DNA from: Methyloprofundus sp.
GTDB taxonomy: Bacteria; Pseudomonadota; Gammaproteobacteria; Methylococcales; Methylomonadaceae
Length of the DNA: 64,000 nt
NCBI GenBank assembly: GCA_012960135.1
Contig: DUBW01000075.1
Location: 1 to 64,000, forward strand
Reading direction: 5' to 3'
Part shown: in pieces, positions 10,184 through 19,942 of the stretch
Layout: the number at the start of each line of letters is the position of its first letter
Position numbering within the stretch: position 1 is the stretch's first letter
Translations under genes and position numbers: made by a program
The notes under the pieces: model-generated
What the model was told of the DNA's origin: nothing
What the model saw: only the letters and a program-made list of their open reading frames with translations
The model's database searches: none

Positions 10184-10188
10184 ACATT

Positions 10189-11475
10189 ATGTTAGTACAT
10201 CTGAGGACTCTAGGTTGTCGTCTTAACGAAGCCGAACTGGAAAGCTGGGCGCAAGCCTTTCAAAATGCAGGGCATAAAATCACCCGCGAACAAAATAAAG
10301 CACAGCTAATTATCGTCAACTCTTGTGCTGTCACTCAAGATGCCGTGCGCAAATCTCGTCAATTGATACGCCGAATTCATCGAGATAATCCCGCCGCAAA
10401 AATTGTTGCCAGTGGCTGTTACGTCACCTTACAAGCAGATGAAGCCGCAGAATTACTCGGAGTCGATTTAATCGTTAGTAACCAGGATAAAGACCGCCTG
10501 GTAGAACTTGCCATTGCAGAATTAGACCTCCCAACAATGCCTGCCATGTCGACCGAACCCGCTGAAATATCCTTATTTAGCCGGGGTAGACAACGCGCGT
10601 TTATTAAAGTCCAGGATGGCTGTCGTTATCGCTGCACCTTTTGTATCGTAACAGTTGCACGGGGTGAAGAAAAAAGCACTCCCATAGAGAAAATTGTTCA
10701 GGAAATTAATAATTTTGTTGTTCAAGGGGTTAAAGAAGTGATACTAACCGGCGTCCATTTAGGCGGTTATGGATCCGATATCAATCAAAACCTTGCCGAG
10801 TTAATCCAGGCAATCCTTGATCAAACCCAAGTTCCCCGTCTGCGCTTAGGTTCGTTAGAACCCTGGGACCTACCCGAAAATTTCTTTGCTTTATTTAATA
10901 ACCCACGCCTAATGCCGCATCTTCACCTGCCGCTACAAAGTGGCTCAGACAGTGTATTAAAACGTATGGCCAGGCGTTGTAAAACAGCAGAATTTAGTCA
11001 GATTATCCATCAGGCACGTCGTCAAGTACCCAATATCAATATTACCACTGATATCATCGTCGGTTTCCCGGGAGAAACAGAGCACGAGTGGCAAGATAGT
11101 TATAATTTCATTAAACAGACCGGCTTCGGTCATATACATATTTTTACTTACTCTACTCGCAGTGGAACAAAAGCAGCAGCACTGCCAGACCCAGTGCTAA
11201 ACACGATTAAAAAACAGCGTAGTCAGGAATTACACCAGCTCGCCGAGCAAATGAAGCAAAGCTTTATGCAGCAAAACCTCGGAGAATCGGTAGATATTTT
11301 ATGGGAAGGGCAAAAAGAAGAAATTAACGAGACTCAACACAGGGTCTTTGGCTACACTCCAAATTACATACGTGTAGCAACTATGATTAGTGATGGTGAA
11401 TCAATAGAAAATCAAATTATCCCTGCCCTATCAAGGGAGATTAATGAAAATTATCTGCTAACAGAACGGGTATAG
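10189..11475 (+). CDS. mtaB: tRNA t6A37 methylthiotransferase MtaB
   Basis: Radical-SAM enzyme adding a methylthio group to N6-threonylcarbamoyladenosine-37 of tRNA. The N-terminal UPF0004 domain shows its three cluster cysteines (TLGCRLNEAE, VNSCAVTQ, ASGCYVT). The radical-SAM centre is DGCRYRCTFCIV with the CxxxCxxC triad, followed by the family blocks GVHLGGYG, HLHLPLQSGSDSVLKRM and DIIVGFPGETE. A C-terminal TRAM-like region ends the protein. LGCRLNEAE distinguishes MtaB from MiaB and RimO. At 428 residues, length is normal. The annotated ATG directly begins the conserved strand, so the start is well supported despite a poor ribosome site. Confidence 0.93.
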   Translation: MLVHLRTLGCRLNEAELESWAQAFQNAGHKITREQNKAQLIIVNSCAVTQDAVRKSRQLIRRIHRDNPAAKIVASGCYVTLQADEAAELLGVDLIVSNQDKDRLVELAIAELDLPTMPAMSTEPAEISLFSRGRQRAFIKVQDGCRYRCTFCIVTVARGEEKSTPIEKIVQEINNFVVQGVKEVILTGVHLGGYGSDINQNLAELIQAILDQTQVPRLRLGSLEPWDLPENFFALFNNPRLMPHLHLPLQSGSDSVLKRMARRCKTAEFSQIIHQARRQVPNINITTDIIVGFPGETEHEWQDSYNFIKQTGFGHIHIFTYSTRSGTKAAALPDPVLNTIKKQRSQELHQLAEQMKQSFMQQNLGESVDILWEGQKEEINETQHRVFGYTPNYIRVATMISDGESIENQIIPALSREINENYLLTERV

Positions 11476-11513
11476 AATTTGTTTGTTTAAATCATGTTTT
11501 TACCATGAAGAGC

Positions 11514-11955
11514 ATGAGAGCATAAAGAAAGATACCAATCGAGGCCGAGTAGACAGACTCTCCTAACACGACATAATGGAGTAACAGGGTAGGTCTTCTG
11601 TTGCTCTCGAATAACAACATACTTTACTCAACTTATTTCGTAAAGAAGACCGCTGCCTTTTTTAATATTTCGGGTTCCATATGTAATTGCACAACTTACT
11701 TACGTAGCCTGACTCATTCAGTCTGACCAGATAAGCTAGGCGTTGATTTTGTTTCGACTGTGGATCCTCGTTCTGCTCTAACCCAACGCTCAATCGCACT
11801 TAAGTATACACCTAAGCTATCTACGGCTTGTTAATGGGTATATCCTTTCTCAATCACTAATTTGGCTGCATCTTGTTTGAATTCAATATTATAGCCAGGT
11901 CTTTTTGGTTTTGTTTGCTTACGCATCTTCACCTCTAATGGACATGATAAATCTG
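11514..11955 (-). pseudogene. IS3-family orfA remnant
   Basis: On the minus strand an ATG at 11926 opens MRKQTKPKRPGYNIEFKQDA and AAKLVIEKGYTH, then a stop, then QAVDSLGVYLSAIERWVRAE; further on MEPEILKKAAVFFTK is the typical end of an IS3 orfA, followed by stops. The start-proximal helix-turn-helix resembles the transposase_8 domain. GGACACTTCAAAAGACAG just upstream looks like an element end. orfB is missing. The element is dead and truncated. It fills much of the mtaB-SulP gap; the remaining bases to 12096 hold nothing I can name. Confidence 0.6.
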
Positions 11956-12096
11956 TCTTTTGAAGTGTCCTGTTTTGTTAAACCATTTCAATCCACGGTG
12001 GCATTGGCTTGTTGCAGTATTTCTAAAGCACCGGCAGGAGTGCTTGATTGCTGTGTTTCTCTATCTTAATGTTCTCATGACTTTATTATTTCCAGA

Positions 12097-13746
12097 TTAA
12101 TTGTGTTCAGATGCGCTTACTGACGAGTCGTAAACAGTAGATTGATTGTTATTTTTGCCCAATAAGGCTTTGTCGACCGGCTCCAGACTCCCGTAACCAT
12201 TAAGATTGATAATCTTTAACTGAATATCTTTACGTTTAGCCTCTGCCTTGAAGTTATTAATGATCTCGTAAACATCATAATCGATATATCTTGAATCCGA
12301 GGCATCGATAACGACTTTGGAATGGTCGGGAATTCGACCCAGAGTCTTCAAAATATTTGCCTTGTTCAGAAACGAAACCTGTTCCGATAGGCGGATAATA
12401 AAGGTTTTGTCTTCATGTTCCTCGTGGTAATAACCCGACACTTTGTAATTTTCCAGCAGTACACACAGCAGTGCTATGACTAGACCAATTCCTATGCCTA
12501 ATAATAGATTGGTAAATACCAGACCAAGGATTGTCGCTAGAAAGGGGATGAAATGATACATGCCTGTTTTGTACATTTTTACAAACAGTGCTGGCTTAGC
12601 CAGTTTGTAACCGACTACAAACAGAATAGCGGCCAGACAGGCCAATGGAATCAGGTTAAGTAATGCCGGAATTAACATGACTGTGATCAGTAGCAATAAG
12701 CCATGCACGAATGCAGAGGCTTTAGTTTTAGCACCTGCCTGAATATTGGCAGAACTACGCACTATGACCTGAGTGATTGGTAGTCCTCCAATTAGACCTG
12801 ATGCACTATTAGCGAGCCCTTGCGCAATCAGTTCACGATTGGTCGGTGTCACTCTTTTGTCAACATCCAGTTTGTCAGCGGCTTCGACGCAGAGCAAGGT
12901 TTCCAGACTGGCAACGATAGCTAGGGTTAAAGCGGTCAGATAAACCTGTGGATTGTTAAACTGAGAAAAATCAGGAAAAATAAACTGGCTCAATAGGTCA
13001 GCACTGGTCTCAGCAACAGGAATACTAACCAAATGCTCTGTTTCCAATGTTAGCTCTGGATAAAATATTCGTAGCAGCTGGCTGATCAGTATGCCAACAA
13101 ACACAGCGATTAATGACCCAGGGAACAACTTGAAGATCCGGTTGGTTTTCATCACAGGTAGTTCCCAGAGAATCAGGATTACCAGTGATATGATCGAGAT
13201 AATTATTGCACCGGGCGTGATAAAATTGAGTATATGAGATAATTCGTTGAAAGAATTATAGCCGTCGCCCTGAAAAAACGACAAATCCCCCTCGTAGTCT
13301 CGGTCATAACCCAGAGCATGAGGAACCTGCTTAATAAAAATGATAATGCCGATACCGGCTAACATACCGCTGATCACCGAGGAAGGGAAAAAATAGCCTA
13401 TGATACCCGCTTTGGCTATACCCATACCCGCCTGAATGATACCCGCCACCACGAGCGCCAACAGAAAAGTCTCGAATCCAAGATCCTGAATCGCGGTTAA
13501 TACGATGACTGCAAGACCTGCGGCAGGGCCACTAACTCCCAAGGCTGACCGGCTCACCAGAGGGACCAGAATTCCTCCCATGATGCCGGCTATTAACCCC
13601 GAGAACAGTGGTGCACCTGAAGCCATCGCAATCCCTAAGCATAGCGGAACGGCAACCAGAAACACAGCTATACCCGCGGGTATATCATGGCGAAGATTCG
13701 ACAAAACGCCTAAATCTGAACGGTGTGGTTGAGTCGCTTTCATCAT
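12097..13746 (-). CDS. SulP family anion transporter with STAS domain
   Basis: Inner-membrane SulP permease of 549 residues. The N-terminal half has many hydrophobic segments starting with DIPAGIAVFLVAVPLCLGIA, then the family block LVSRSALGVSGPAAGLAVIV and later NSASGLIGGLPITQVIVRSS. A C-terminal STAS domain (about 430-530) includes KVVIDASDSRYIDYDVYEII. SulP proteins carry sulfate, bicarbonate or related anions, some with sodium; the substrate is not decided by sequence here. A bicarbonate role would suit the neighbouring PEP carboxylase, but that is inference. GAGGG precedes two adjacent ATGs. It is downstream of ppc on the same strand, separated by about 400 bases of repeats. Confidence 0.9.
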   Translation of the reverse strand: MMKATQPHRSDLGVLSNLRHDIPAGIAVFLVAVPLCLGIAMASGAPLFSGLIAGIMGGILVPLVSRSALGVSGPAAGLAVIVLTAIQDLGFETFLLALVVAGIIQAGMGIAKAGIIGYFFPSSVISGMLAGIGIIIFIKQVPHALGYDRDYEGDLSFFQGDGYNSFNELSHILNFITPGAIIISIISLVILILWELPVMKTNRIFKLFPGSLIAVFVGILISQLLRIFYPELTLETEHLVSIPVAETSADLLSQFIFPDFSQFNNPQVYLTALTLAIVASLETLLCVEAADKLDVDKRVTPTNRELIAQGLANSASGLIGGLPITQVIVRSSANIQAGAKTKASAFVHGLLLLITVMLIPALLNLIPLACLAAILFVVGYKLAKPALFVKMYKTGMYHFIPFLATILGLVFTNLLLGIGIGLVIALLCVLLENYKVSGYYHEEHEDKTFIIRLSEQVSFLNKANILKTLGRIPDHSKVVIDASDSRYIDYDVYEIINNFKAEAKRKDIQLKIINLNGYGSLEPVDKALLGKNNNQSTVYDSSVSASEHN

Positions 13747-13880
13747 TTAACCCTCTTATTTATCTTTTCATATTGAAAAAAACGTGTTGAAGCCTTGAAT
13801 AGCTATTTGTGTATGCTAAAGCCTACGCCCCTCACCCTGTCATTTGCAAAATGAATTGTTTCTGGGTTGAAAACACCTCA

Positions 13881-13910
13881 ATATACTTCGCGTGGCTGCG
13901 CGAAGTATAT
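13881..13910. repeat. Perfect palindrome made of MITE-end sequence
   Basis: ATATACTTCGCG, a 6-base loop, then CGCGAAGTATAT. The arms equal the terminal sequence (TATACTTCGC) of the repeat copies at 30556 and 48576-48732, as if both ends had been joined with the middle lost. It could also act as a hairpin between ppc and the SulP gene. Confidence 0.6.
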
Positions 13911-14029
13911 ATCCAGATATTGTCCGTTTAGCTTCATTTTAGTGCCGCGCCTATTTTGAATTGTCTGATGATCCGATTCAATTACTAGAATGCGCACGGA
14001 ATAAACTGGGCCATCTAGCACAGGATTTT

Positions 14030-14100
14030 TATTCATATTCAAGGCGCAGAAATAGTTACATAGCTTGCTACGTAACTATTTCTGCAACGAAAAAGATGGA
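14030..14100. repeat. Palindromic repeat core, copy at 14 kb
   Basis: GCAGAAATAGTTACATAGC and its complement GCTACGTAACTATTTCTGC (14047-14086) form a near-perfect 18-bp stem, preceded by TTCAAGGC and followed by AACG. The same core, with different arms, occurs at 36115-36165 and 48632-48682. It lies about 50 bases beyond the ppc stop and could form a strong hairpin there. Confidence 0.7.
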
Positions 14101-14141
14101 TAAAAAGACCCGTGTGTAAGTGTGTCGTCCTCGTTGCTTAA

Positions 14142-17033
14142 TTAACCCGTGTTACGCAAACCCGCCGCTATAGCATTGATGCTGTTAAGAAGCTCAGGCA
14201 ACCAGAGCGCTTTTTCTTCCTCGGAGCCCTTTTCTGACTTGTAGCGCCTTAGCAGAGCAATCTGAATATTATTCAAAGGCACTAGATAGGGATTTCGACG
14301 GCTTAGTGAAAGTGCAATGCTGGGTGTGTCAGCCATTAAGGCTTGATTGCCACTGATTTCAAGAATGCGTTGTTCGGAACGCGTGTATTCATCAGCAATC
14401 AGGGTATAAACCGTTTGTGCAATTTCCTGGTTCTGTCCCAATAGGCTGTACTGTGCACCTATATCAAGATCAGTTTTAAATAGCGCCATCTGGATATTGC
14501 TAACCAATGCCCTAAAGAAAGGCCAGTCCTGATACATTTCTTTGAGTTGCGCATCACCATGTTGTTTAGTCCAGTTATCTAAAGCATACCCCGTACCTTG
14601 CCAGGCAGGGAAAGTGAGCCGCGCTTGAGCCCAGCCAAAAATCCATGGAATGGCGCGGATAGATGATTTAGATAAATTTCCCTTTTTGCGGTGTGACGGG
14701 CGAGAGCCTATATTCAATAATCCTATCTCGTTCACCGGCGTTGCTTCGTAGAAAAAGTTAAAGAACCCTGGAGTATCATCAGTTAGTTTTCTAAAACAGG
14801 CTTCGCCATCTTTCGCCAGTTTTTGCATGATCTCAAGGTACTCTGGATTATCCTGCTCTTGACTTTGCACAATTCCTTTACTAGCTTTCATCAAGCCAGT
14901 TACCCCCAGAGAGAGTTCATACATTGCCGTTTCAGTATTACTATATTTGTAGGACAGTACTTCACCCTGTTCAGTGAATTTAATGGAGCCGCGGACTGTC
15001 CCCGTAGGCTGTGACAGGATGGCAAAGTGTGTTGGCCCGCCACCACGACCAACGGTTCCACCGCGCCCGTGAAATAAACGACAATCTACTTCGTGCTCAT
15101 CGGCTAATACCATGATTTGCTGCTGCGCCAGGTAGAGTCCCCAGGCAGAGGATAGGTTCCCACCATCTTTTGCCGAATCAGAATAGCCGAGCATGATTTC
15201 CTGCTGGTTGCCAGATGCTTCAAGAAGAGCTTTGTAAGTAGCATTTTCAAAAACTGCCTGCGTTACCGGCACGATGTGTTCTAGGTCTTCGATGGTTTCA
15301 AATAAAGGCGCAATGCGAATATCGCAGTAAGCTTTCCCCGCGTTATAACCTGCCAGGCCTGCCTGATGCGCTAAAAACAACACTTCCATGATGTGACTAG
15401 CTTCATGCGTCATTGAAATAACGTAGTTATTAAAGGCCTTCTCACTGATTTCTTTACGCATCTCACGCACAACGTTGAACACCGCCATAACTTCTTTAGT
15501 CATTGGGTCAAGTGCCAGGTGTTGAATATCGATGATGGTTGCGGATGCAACATGTTGGGCAAGAATTTCCAGCTTTTCTTTTTCGCTCAGGCTTTTATAG
15601 GCTACACCTAGATGCGAAAACAGGTCAGCGACCGCATCGGTATGTACAGTAGATTCCTGACGAATATCTAAACGCATCAAATAGAAACCGAAGGTTTTGG
15701 CCAGGCGAATCAAATCTTGTAATTCTGCATTCGCTACTTTTTCATCGCCATGACTGCATAGTGAGTGATGAATCAATTCCAGGTCTTCCAAAAAGTCCGA
15801 CTCACTGTGATAGGCAAACAGACTTTTATCAATTGGGGCATCGTTAATACGTGCTTCAAGGTATTCGATATTCTGCTGCAGTCTGCCGTTTATGAGAGCT
15901 AGTAAACGACGGTATGGCTCATCTTTAAATCGCTCAAGACGTTTTTTAAAAACAGCGGCAATTAAATCAACATCTGCACTATCTGAGCGCTTAATCACGT
16001 CCTGTGAAATAGGACTGATAAAGCGAGAGTGCGTTAGCTTACAACCCAGATCAAGTACTCGTTTCTGATATTCATAGAATACAGCCCGAGACTGTAATAG
16101 TAGGGCCTGAACTGTTGTGTTATGCGTTACAAATGGATTACCATCTCTATCCCCCCCAATCCATGAACCAAAAGTCAGGAAGTTTGGTGTTTCAATGCTA
16201 TCGTCAGGGTAGTGTTTAGCAATAGCACGTTCCATGTAGCGATAAACCTCTGGAACAGCATCAAATAACGACTGGCGAAAGTAGTATATTCCATTACGAA
16301 TTTCATCTTCAACCGTTGGCTTCTGGCGACGCACTTCATCAGTCTGCCAAAGCACTTGAATTTGCATCTCAAGATTTTGATAAATGGAATCTTTTACATA
16401 CTTATTATTGTAAGTATCCGCTTCATTCAAGGCTCCGATATCCAGGAATATTCGCCTTAAATTATCCATTACTGCGCGTCGTTTTGATTCAGTTGGGTGA
16501 GCAGTGAATACAGGAATATAGTGCAATTTGTTTAATAGCGTTTGCACCTGTTCAGCATTTAGGCCTTGTGCTTTAAATTCACCTAGGGTATTGAGCACAG
16601 AACCTGTCCAGAATGGCCCATCTGATTTAAGCTGGCTTTGTCTTTCGTGATACTGATGCTCTTCTTCTGCTAGATTGACTAAACTAAAATACAAGTTGAA
16701 TGCGCGAATAATCGGAGCAAGTTCTTTTGCAGACAGAGATTCGATAAACTCGGTTAATTCAGCTTGTAATGCTGGGTTTTCTGCTTGCTCAAGCTGCAAG
16801 TAACCCGTACGCAGCTTTTCAACAGCATCATAAGCGGGCTTGCCAACTTGTGATTTAATCACTTTACCAAGGATGTTGCCTAGTAATTTAATACGTGCTC
16901 TGAGTTGCTTATCTCTAATTTCGCTATCAGCGGCTATGGAGTTTTGAATAGCGTTAATGGCAATTTCAGCATCTGTATTAGATTGACTATCCTTAGCTGT
17001 GCTTGTTAGCAAAGTCTCGTTTTCTATATTCAT
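14142..17033 (-). CDS. ppc: Phosphoenolpyruvate carboxylase
   Basis: Cytosolic enzyme fixing bicarbonate onto PEP to give oxaloacetate; in methylotrophs it refills the TCA cycle and serves serine-cycle-type carbon flow. Catalytic landmarks: VFTAHPTESKRRAVM with the active histidine, GSWIGGDRDGNPFVT, LGYSDSAKDGG, the glycine loop FHGRGGTVGRGGGPTH, and the invariant C-terminal RNTG. The frame stays open upstream to 17354, but that part is antisense to a decayed IS66 element. I place the start at the ATG at 17033 (MNIENETLLT), which has AGGT ahead of it, giving 963 residues, near or slightly above the family norm. Identity is certain, the start likely. Confidence 0.96.
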   Translation of the reverse strand: MNIENETLLTSTAKDSQSNTDAEIAINAIQNSIAADSEIRDKQLRARIKLLGNILGKVIKSQVGKPAYDAVEKLRTGYLQLEQAENPALQAELTEFIESLSAKELAPIIRAFNLYFSLVNLAEEEHQYHERQSQLKSDGPFWTGSVLNTLGEFKAQGLNAEQVQTLLNKLHYIPVFTAHPTESKRRAVMDNLRRIFLDIGALNEADTYNNKYVKDSIYQNLEMQIQVLWQTDEVRRQKPTVEDEIRNGIYYFRQSLFDAVPEVYRYMERAIAKHYPDDSIETPNFLTFGSWIGGDRDGNPFVTHNTTVQALLLQSRAVFYEYQKRVLDLGCKLTHSRFISPISQDVIKRSDSADVDLIAAVFKKRLERFKDEPYRRLLALINGRLQQNIEYLEARINDAPIDKSLFAYHSESDFLEDLELIHHSLCSHGDEKVANAELQDLIRLAKTFGFYLMRLDIRQESTVHTDAVADLFSHLGVAYKSLSEKEKLEILAQHVASATIIDIQHLALDPMTKEVMAVFNVVREMRKEISEKAFNNYVISMTHEASHIMEVLFLAHQAGLAGYNAGKAYCDIRIAPLFETIEDLEHIVPVTQAVFENATYKALLEASGNQQEIMLGYSDSAKDGGNLSSAWGLYLAQQQIMVLADEHEVDCRLFHGRGGTVGRGGGPTHFAILSQPTGTVRGSIKFTEQGEVLSYKYSNTETAMYELSLGVTGLMKASKGIVQSQEQDNPEYLEIMQKLAKDGEACFRKLTDDTPGFFNFFYEATPVNEIGLLNIGSRPSHRKKGNLSKSSIRAIPWIFGWAQARLTFPAWQGTGYALDNWTKQHGDAQLKEMYQDWPFFRALVSNIQMALFKTDLDIGAQYSLLGQNQEIAQTVYTLIADEYTRSEQRILEISGNQALMADTPSIALSLSRRNPYLVPLNNIQIALLRRYKSEKGSEEEKALWLPELLNSINAIAAGLRNTG

Positions 17034-17194
17034 GTATTTACCTGTATGACCGGCAAGTAGGCCGATGGGCTCTATTAAAATTACTAGTTTCGCAAAGTAA
17101 CTGAAGTTACGTTCTGTCGACAAACTCAAATCATAAGAAATAAGGATAAAATATTTATTGCACATTGCCAAGAATTTTTCTGACAGGTTCCAGG

Positions 17195-18247
17195 CTTCCG
17201 TATCCAGTGAGATTAGCAATCTGCAAAAGAAGAGCTGGATATTATTCCTGCTAAAGTGCGTGTTCTTGAATACATGCAAGAAAAAACGGGCTTTGTCGAA
17301 CTCGTTGAAGGCGAAAAACAACGTCAAGTTAAGTCCGCACAAAGGGCCAAACATCCTATTGCCAGAGCAATGGGATGCATTATTTTAATGTGTTTTATCA
17401 TTATTGCCAAGTATGCTGACGGCTTACCTTTATATCGGTAAGAAGGCACCTTGTTACGTTATGGCAGAGAACTCTCCAGAGCAACATTAGAAAACTGGAT
17501 GATCGCACTGGCTAAACCACTTCAGCCCCTGATTAACCTGATGCGAGAGCATCAACATGCAGGGGCAGTGATACGGGGCGATGAAACACGGGGGCAGGTA
17601 TAAAAAAGCCTGAGCGGGCCACCCGGTGAAAAAAGCGCTTTGTTTGAGCATGATCCATCCCGAAGTCAGAAGGTGCCCATGCGCCTGCTTGATGGTTTTA
17701 GTGCCTACCTGCAAACCGATGGTTGTGCGAGCTATAGTGCCGTCAGTATCATTCAACCAGGGTGCTGGGATCACGCGCGTCGTTATTTTAAAGATGCCCA
17801 GAACGCTCAGCCCAAAGCCAAAAAGAGAAAAAATAACAAACCCTCAAAAGCAGGTAAAGTGCTGAGCCTGATTAACAAGCTGTATATCATTGAACGAGAA
17901 ATTAAAGAATGGTCAGTAGATGAAAAATATCAGCAACGACAGGAGAAGAGTATTCCAATGCTGAATCAGCTCAAAACTATCTGGAAGAAAGCCAACATAA
18001 AGTACCTAAAGATAGCCTGACAGGTAAGGAAATGACTTATCTGAGTAACCACTGGAAAAAACTCAATGTGTATTGCACCCATGGAAAATTCAATATTAGC
18101 AATATCCTGGCGGAAAATGCGATTCGCCCGTTTGTGATAGGGCGTAAAGCCAGGTTATTTTCTAATACACCCGCACAGGTGCTCACTGCTTTACCTTATG
18201 CTGATACTGTTGATAACAGTCGAAGCTTTGTTGCCTTGGAATATTAA
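17195..18247 (+). pseudogene. Decayed IS66-family TnpC transposase
   Basis: Pieces of an IS66-type transposase in several frames: KEELDIIPAKVRVLEYMQEK near 17227, RAKHPIARAMG, a stop after DGLPLYR, then RYGRELSRATLENWMIALAK, a stop after RGDETRGQV, then DGFSAYLQTDGCASYSAV and GCWDHARRYFKDA, then after another frame change NILAENAIRPFVIGRKARLF. These correspond in order to the TnpC core including the DE(T) and DG motifs, but the N-terminal third and other IS66 genes are missing. It is a non-functional relic immediately upstream of ppc. The bases from 17034 to 17194 hold the ppc leader and no gene. Confidence 0.8.
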
Positions 18248-18271
18248 AAACCTGATATTTCTGAATAGGGA

Positions 18272-18299
18272 TAGTACGCGCTCTATTGAGCGCGTACTA
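18272..18299. terminator. Perfect 12-bp hairpin after IS66 remnant
   Basis: TAGTACGCGCTC and GAGCGCGTACTA with a TATT loop. No T-run follows on the plus strand. It may mark the end of the IS66 relic or act as a stop signal. The stretch to 18536 shows nothing else. Confidence 0.4.
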
Positions 18300-18536
18300 C
18301 TGATGTTAATTTCAATGCAAGCTATAGCAGACTGTTACCACGAAGAACAAGCCTATATTCTTGGTTTTCTTCATTGCGGGACTAATGGATACTAGCATCC
18401 TAAGTAGAAGACGTTATTTAGATTATTGCTGACAAGAAAGAAGAGTAGTGGCAGATTAATCAAAGATCCCTATGAGAAGCGGTTCATACACTACTATTAC
18501 TTGAATTATTTTTTGACTTCCTTTAACTTTTCAATG

Positions 18537-19142
18537 CTATGCAAGTGCATTAATAATCGAATTCACCACCGGTACGGCCAGTTCATTGGTCTTGATATTC
18601 ACCCCCAGGTCAGCTAACTGAGTCACTTGTAAACCCTGATAGCCACAGGGATTAATATAACTAAACGGTTTTAAATCCATATCATTATTTAAGCTCAGCC
18701 CATGATAACTGCAGCCTTTTTTAATACGCAAACCAACTGAGCCGATTTTTTTATCCTGTATATAAACGCCTGGTGCATCCGGTTTGGCAATTGCCTGCAA
18801 ACCATATTGGGATAGCGCTACTATCATCGACTGCTCGATAATTGTTACTAACTGGCGCACACCTAATTCTCTGTGTTTAATATTGACTAAGATATAAACA
18901 ACTAATTGCCCTGGTGCATGATAGGTAATTTGTCCGCCACGATCGGTATTAACCACTGGTATATCAGATACGTGCAGTAAATTCTCGGGCTTACTATTGA
19001 GCCCCTGAGTAAACACAGGGGGATGTTCGACTATCCAGAGTTCATCGGCACTATTTTCATCCCTTGCCAAGGTATAGTCCTGCATTTTTTGCCAGCAACG
19101 TTGATAATCTTGCCTCCCTAAGTGACGTAGCTTAATATTCAT
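18537..19142 (-). CDS. lipB: Octanoyl-ACP:protein octanoyltransferase
   Basis: Transfers octanoyl from acyl carrier protein to lipoyl domains, the first step of lipoate cofactor assembly. Visible signatures: [34 protein letters not shown], the catalytic lysine in [20 protein letters not shown] and the catalytic cysteine in INPCGYQGL. 201 residues, normal. Its start overlaps the DUF523 gene end by 11 bases, so it is the last gene of a long minus-strand run that also encodes AceF, whose lipoyl domains are its targets. lipA is not in the window. Confidence 0.96.
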   Translation of the reverse strand: MNIKLRHLGRQDYQRCWQKMQDYTLARDENSADELWIVEHPPVFTQGLNSKPENLLHVSDIPVVNTDRGGQITYHAPGQLVVYILVNIKHRELGVRQLVTIIEQSMIVALSQYGLQAIAKPDAPGVYIQDKKIGSVGLRIKKGCSYHGLSLNNDMDLKPFSYINPCGYQGLQVTQLADLGVNIKTNELAVPVVNSIINALA

Positions 19143-19635
19143 AGTCGGTCACTTTTTGGATAAAGTCATCCAGGTCATTCACCTTAGAGACTAGATTACT
19201 TTGCAACATCGGCAAATCAGGTTTTAGCTTGGTAAGCGTTGCTGCAAAAATGCCTGTACCATTATGCTGCATTTCTCCTGCCGCATTCCATTGCTTACAG
19301 TTAGCGACACCGCAGCTAGGTGATTTATCCTTTAAGATCATTCCGGAGATTTTATGACTGCTCAGGAACATCTGTGCGTATGTGTTCATCTGTTCTGTTA
19401 AATCTGTAACAGGGTGAATACTCGTTAATAAATGTATCTTCGTACCCTGCTGGTGTAATTCAATTTTCTCACGCGGGACGCCTAGACCTATTTCTACTTC
19501 AGGGCAAACGGCAGTGATATTAAAACGATCGGCTAACCGTTGTATGATGATTTTATTTTCCTGATGTGCCCCTTCATAGCGGACTTTATGTCCTAGAAGG
19601 CAGGCGCTAATTGCTATAGACTTTTTTTGCGTCAT
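19132..19635 (-). CDS. DUF523 family protein
   Basis: A 167-residue DUF523 protein. The family pattern of conserved cysteines is present: [16 protein letters not shown] at the N-terminus, [18 protein letters not shown], and [13 protein letters not shown]. No biochemical role is established to my knowledge. The cysteines suggest metal or cluster binding or redox chemistry, which is inference. It lies between ybeD and lipB and overlaps lipB by 11 bases. Confidence 0.85.
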   Translation of the reverse strand: MTQKKSIAISACLLGHKVRYEGAHQENKIIIQRLADRFNITAVCPEVEIGLGVPREKIELHQQGTKIHLLTSIHPVTDLTEQMNTYAQMFLSSHKISGMILKDKSPSCGVANCKQWNAAGEMQHNGTGIFAATLTKLKPDLPMLQSNLVSKVNDLDDFIQKVTDYEY

Positions 19636-19660
19636 ATAGGTCTTTGCGACACAGTCCGCT

Positions 19661-19942
19661 CTACAGTGTCATTATGATGTCAGGGCACGCCGTTAAGTCC
19701 ATATAGATAGCATCCAGTTGTGCCTTGCTTTGCGCTTCGACTTCTACGGTAATCGAGATATATTTACCGCCTTTACTGGCACGAGTCTTGACTGCATTTT
19801 CACTTAAATTATCCACATGACGGCGGACAAGCGCCACCACGATTGCATCCAGATCGGGGATGTTTTTACCCATTGCCTTGATGGGGAACTGGCAAGGAAA
19901 CTCAAATAGCGAGTCATGATCTTCGGTTACTGGCTCAGTCAT
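19661..19942 (-). CDS. ybeD: YbeD/DUF493 family protein
   Basis: A 93-residue DUF493 protein, with the typical SLFEFPCQFPIKAMGKN opening and SKGGKYISITVEVEAQSKAQ in the middle (ferredoxin-like/ACT-like fold). In E. coli the homologue ybeD lies between dacA and lipB, and here dacC, dat, ybeD and lipB occur in the same order, supporting orthology. Its start overlaps the dat stop by four bases (ATGA type). A regulatory role in lipoate metabolism has been suggested for the family but is not shown here. Confidence 0.9.
   Translation of the reverse strand: MTEPVTEDHDSLFEFPCQFPIKAMGKNIPDLDAIVVALVRRHVDNLSENAVKTRASKGGKYISITVEVEAQSKAQLDAIYMDLTACPDIIMTL

Noticed and set aside
11981-12070. C-terminal-like fragment ETQQSSTPAGALEILQQANA on the minus strand
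   Set aside because: Only about 23 codons before a stop with no recognisable family; not enough to call a gene remnant.
17034-17354. N-terminal extension of PEP carboxylase
   Set aside because: The extension is antisense to the IS66 relic and unlike any PEP carboxylase; the ATG at 17033 fits the family and has a ribosome site.
17487-17774. Minus-strand 95-codon frame in the IS66 region
   Set aside because: Shadow of the plus-strand transposase pieces.
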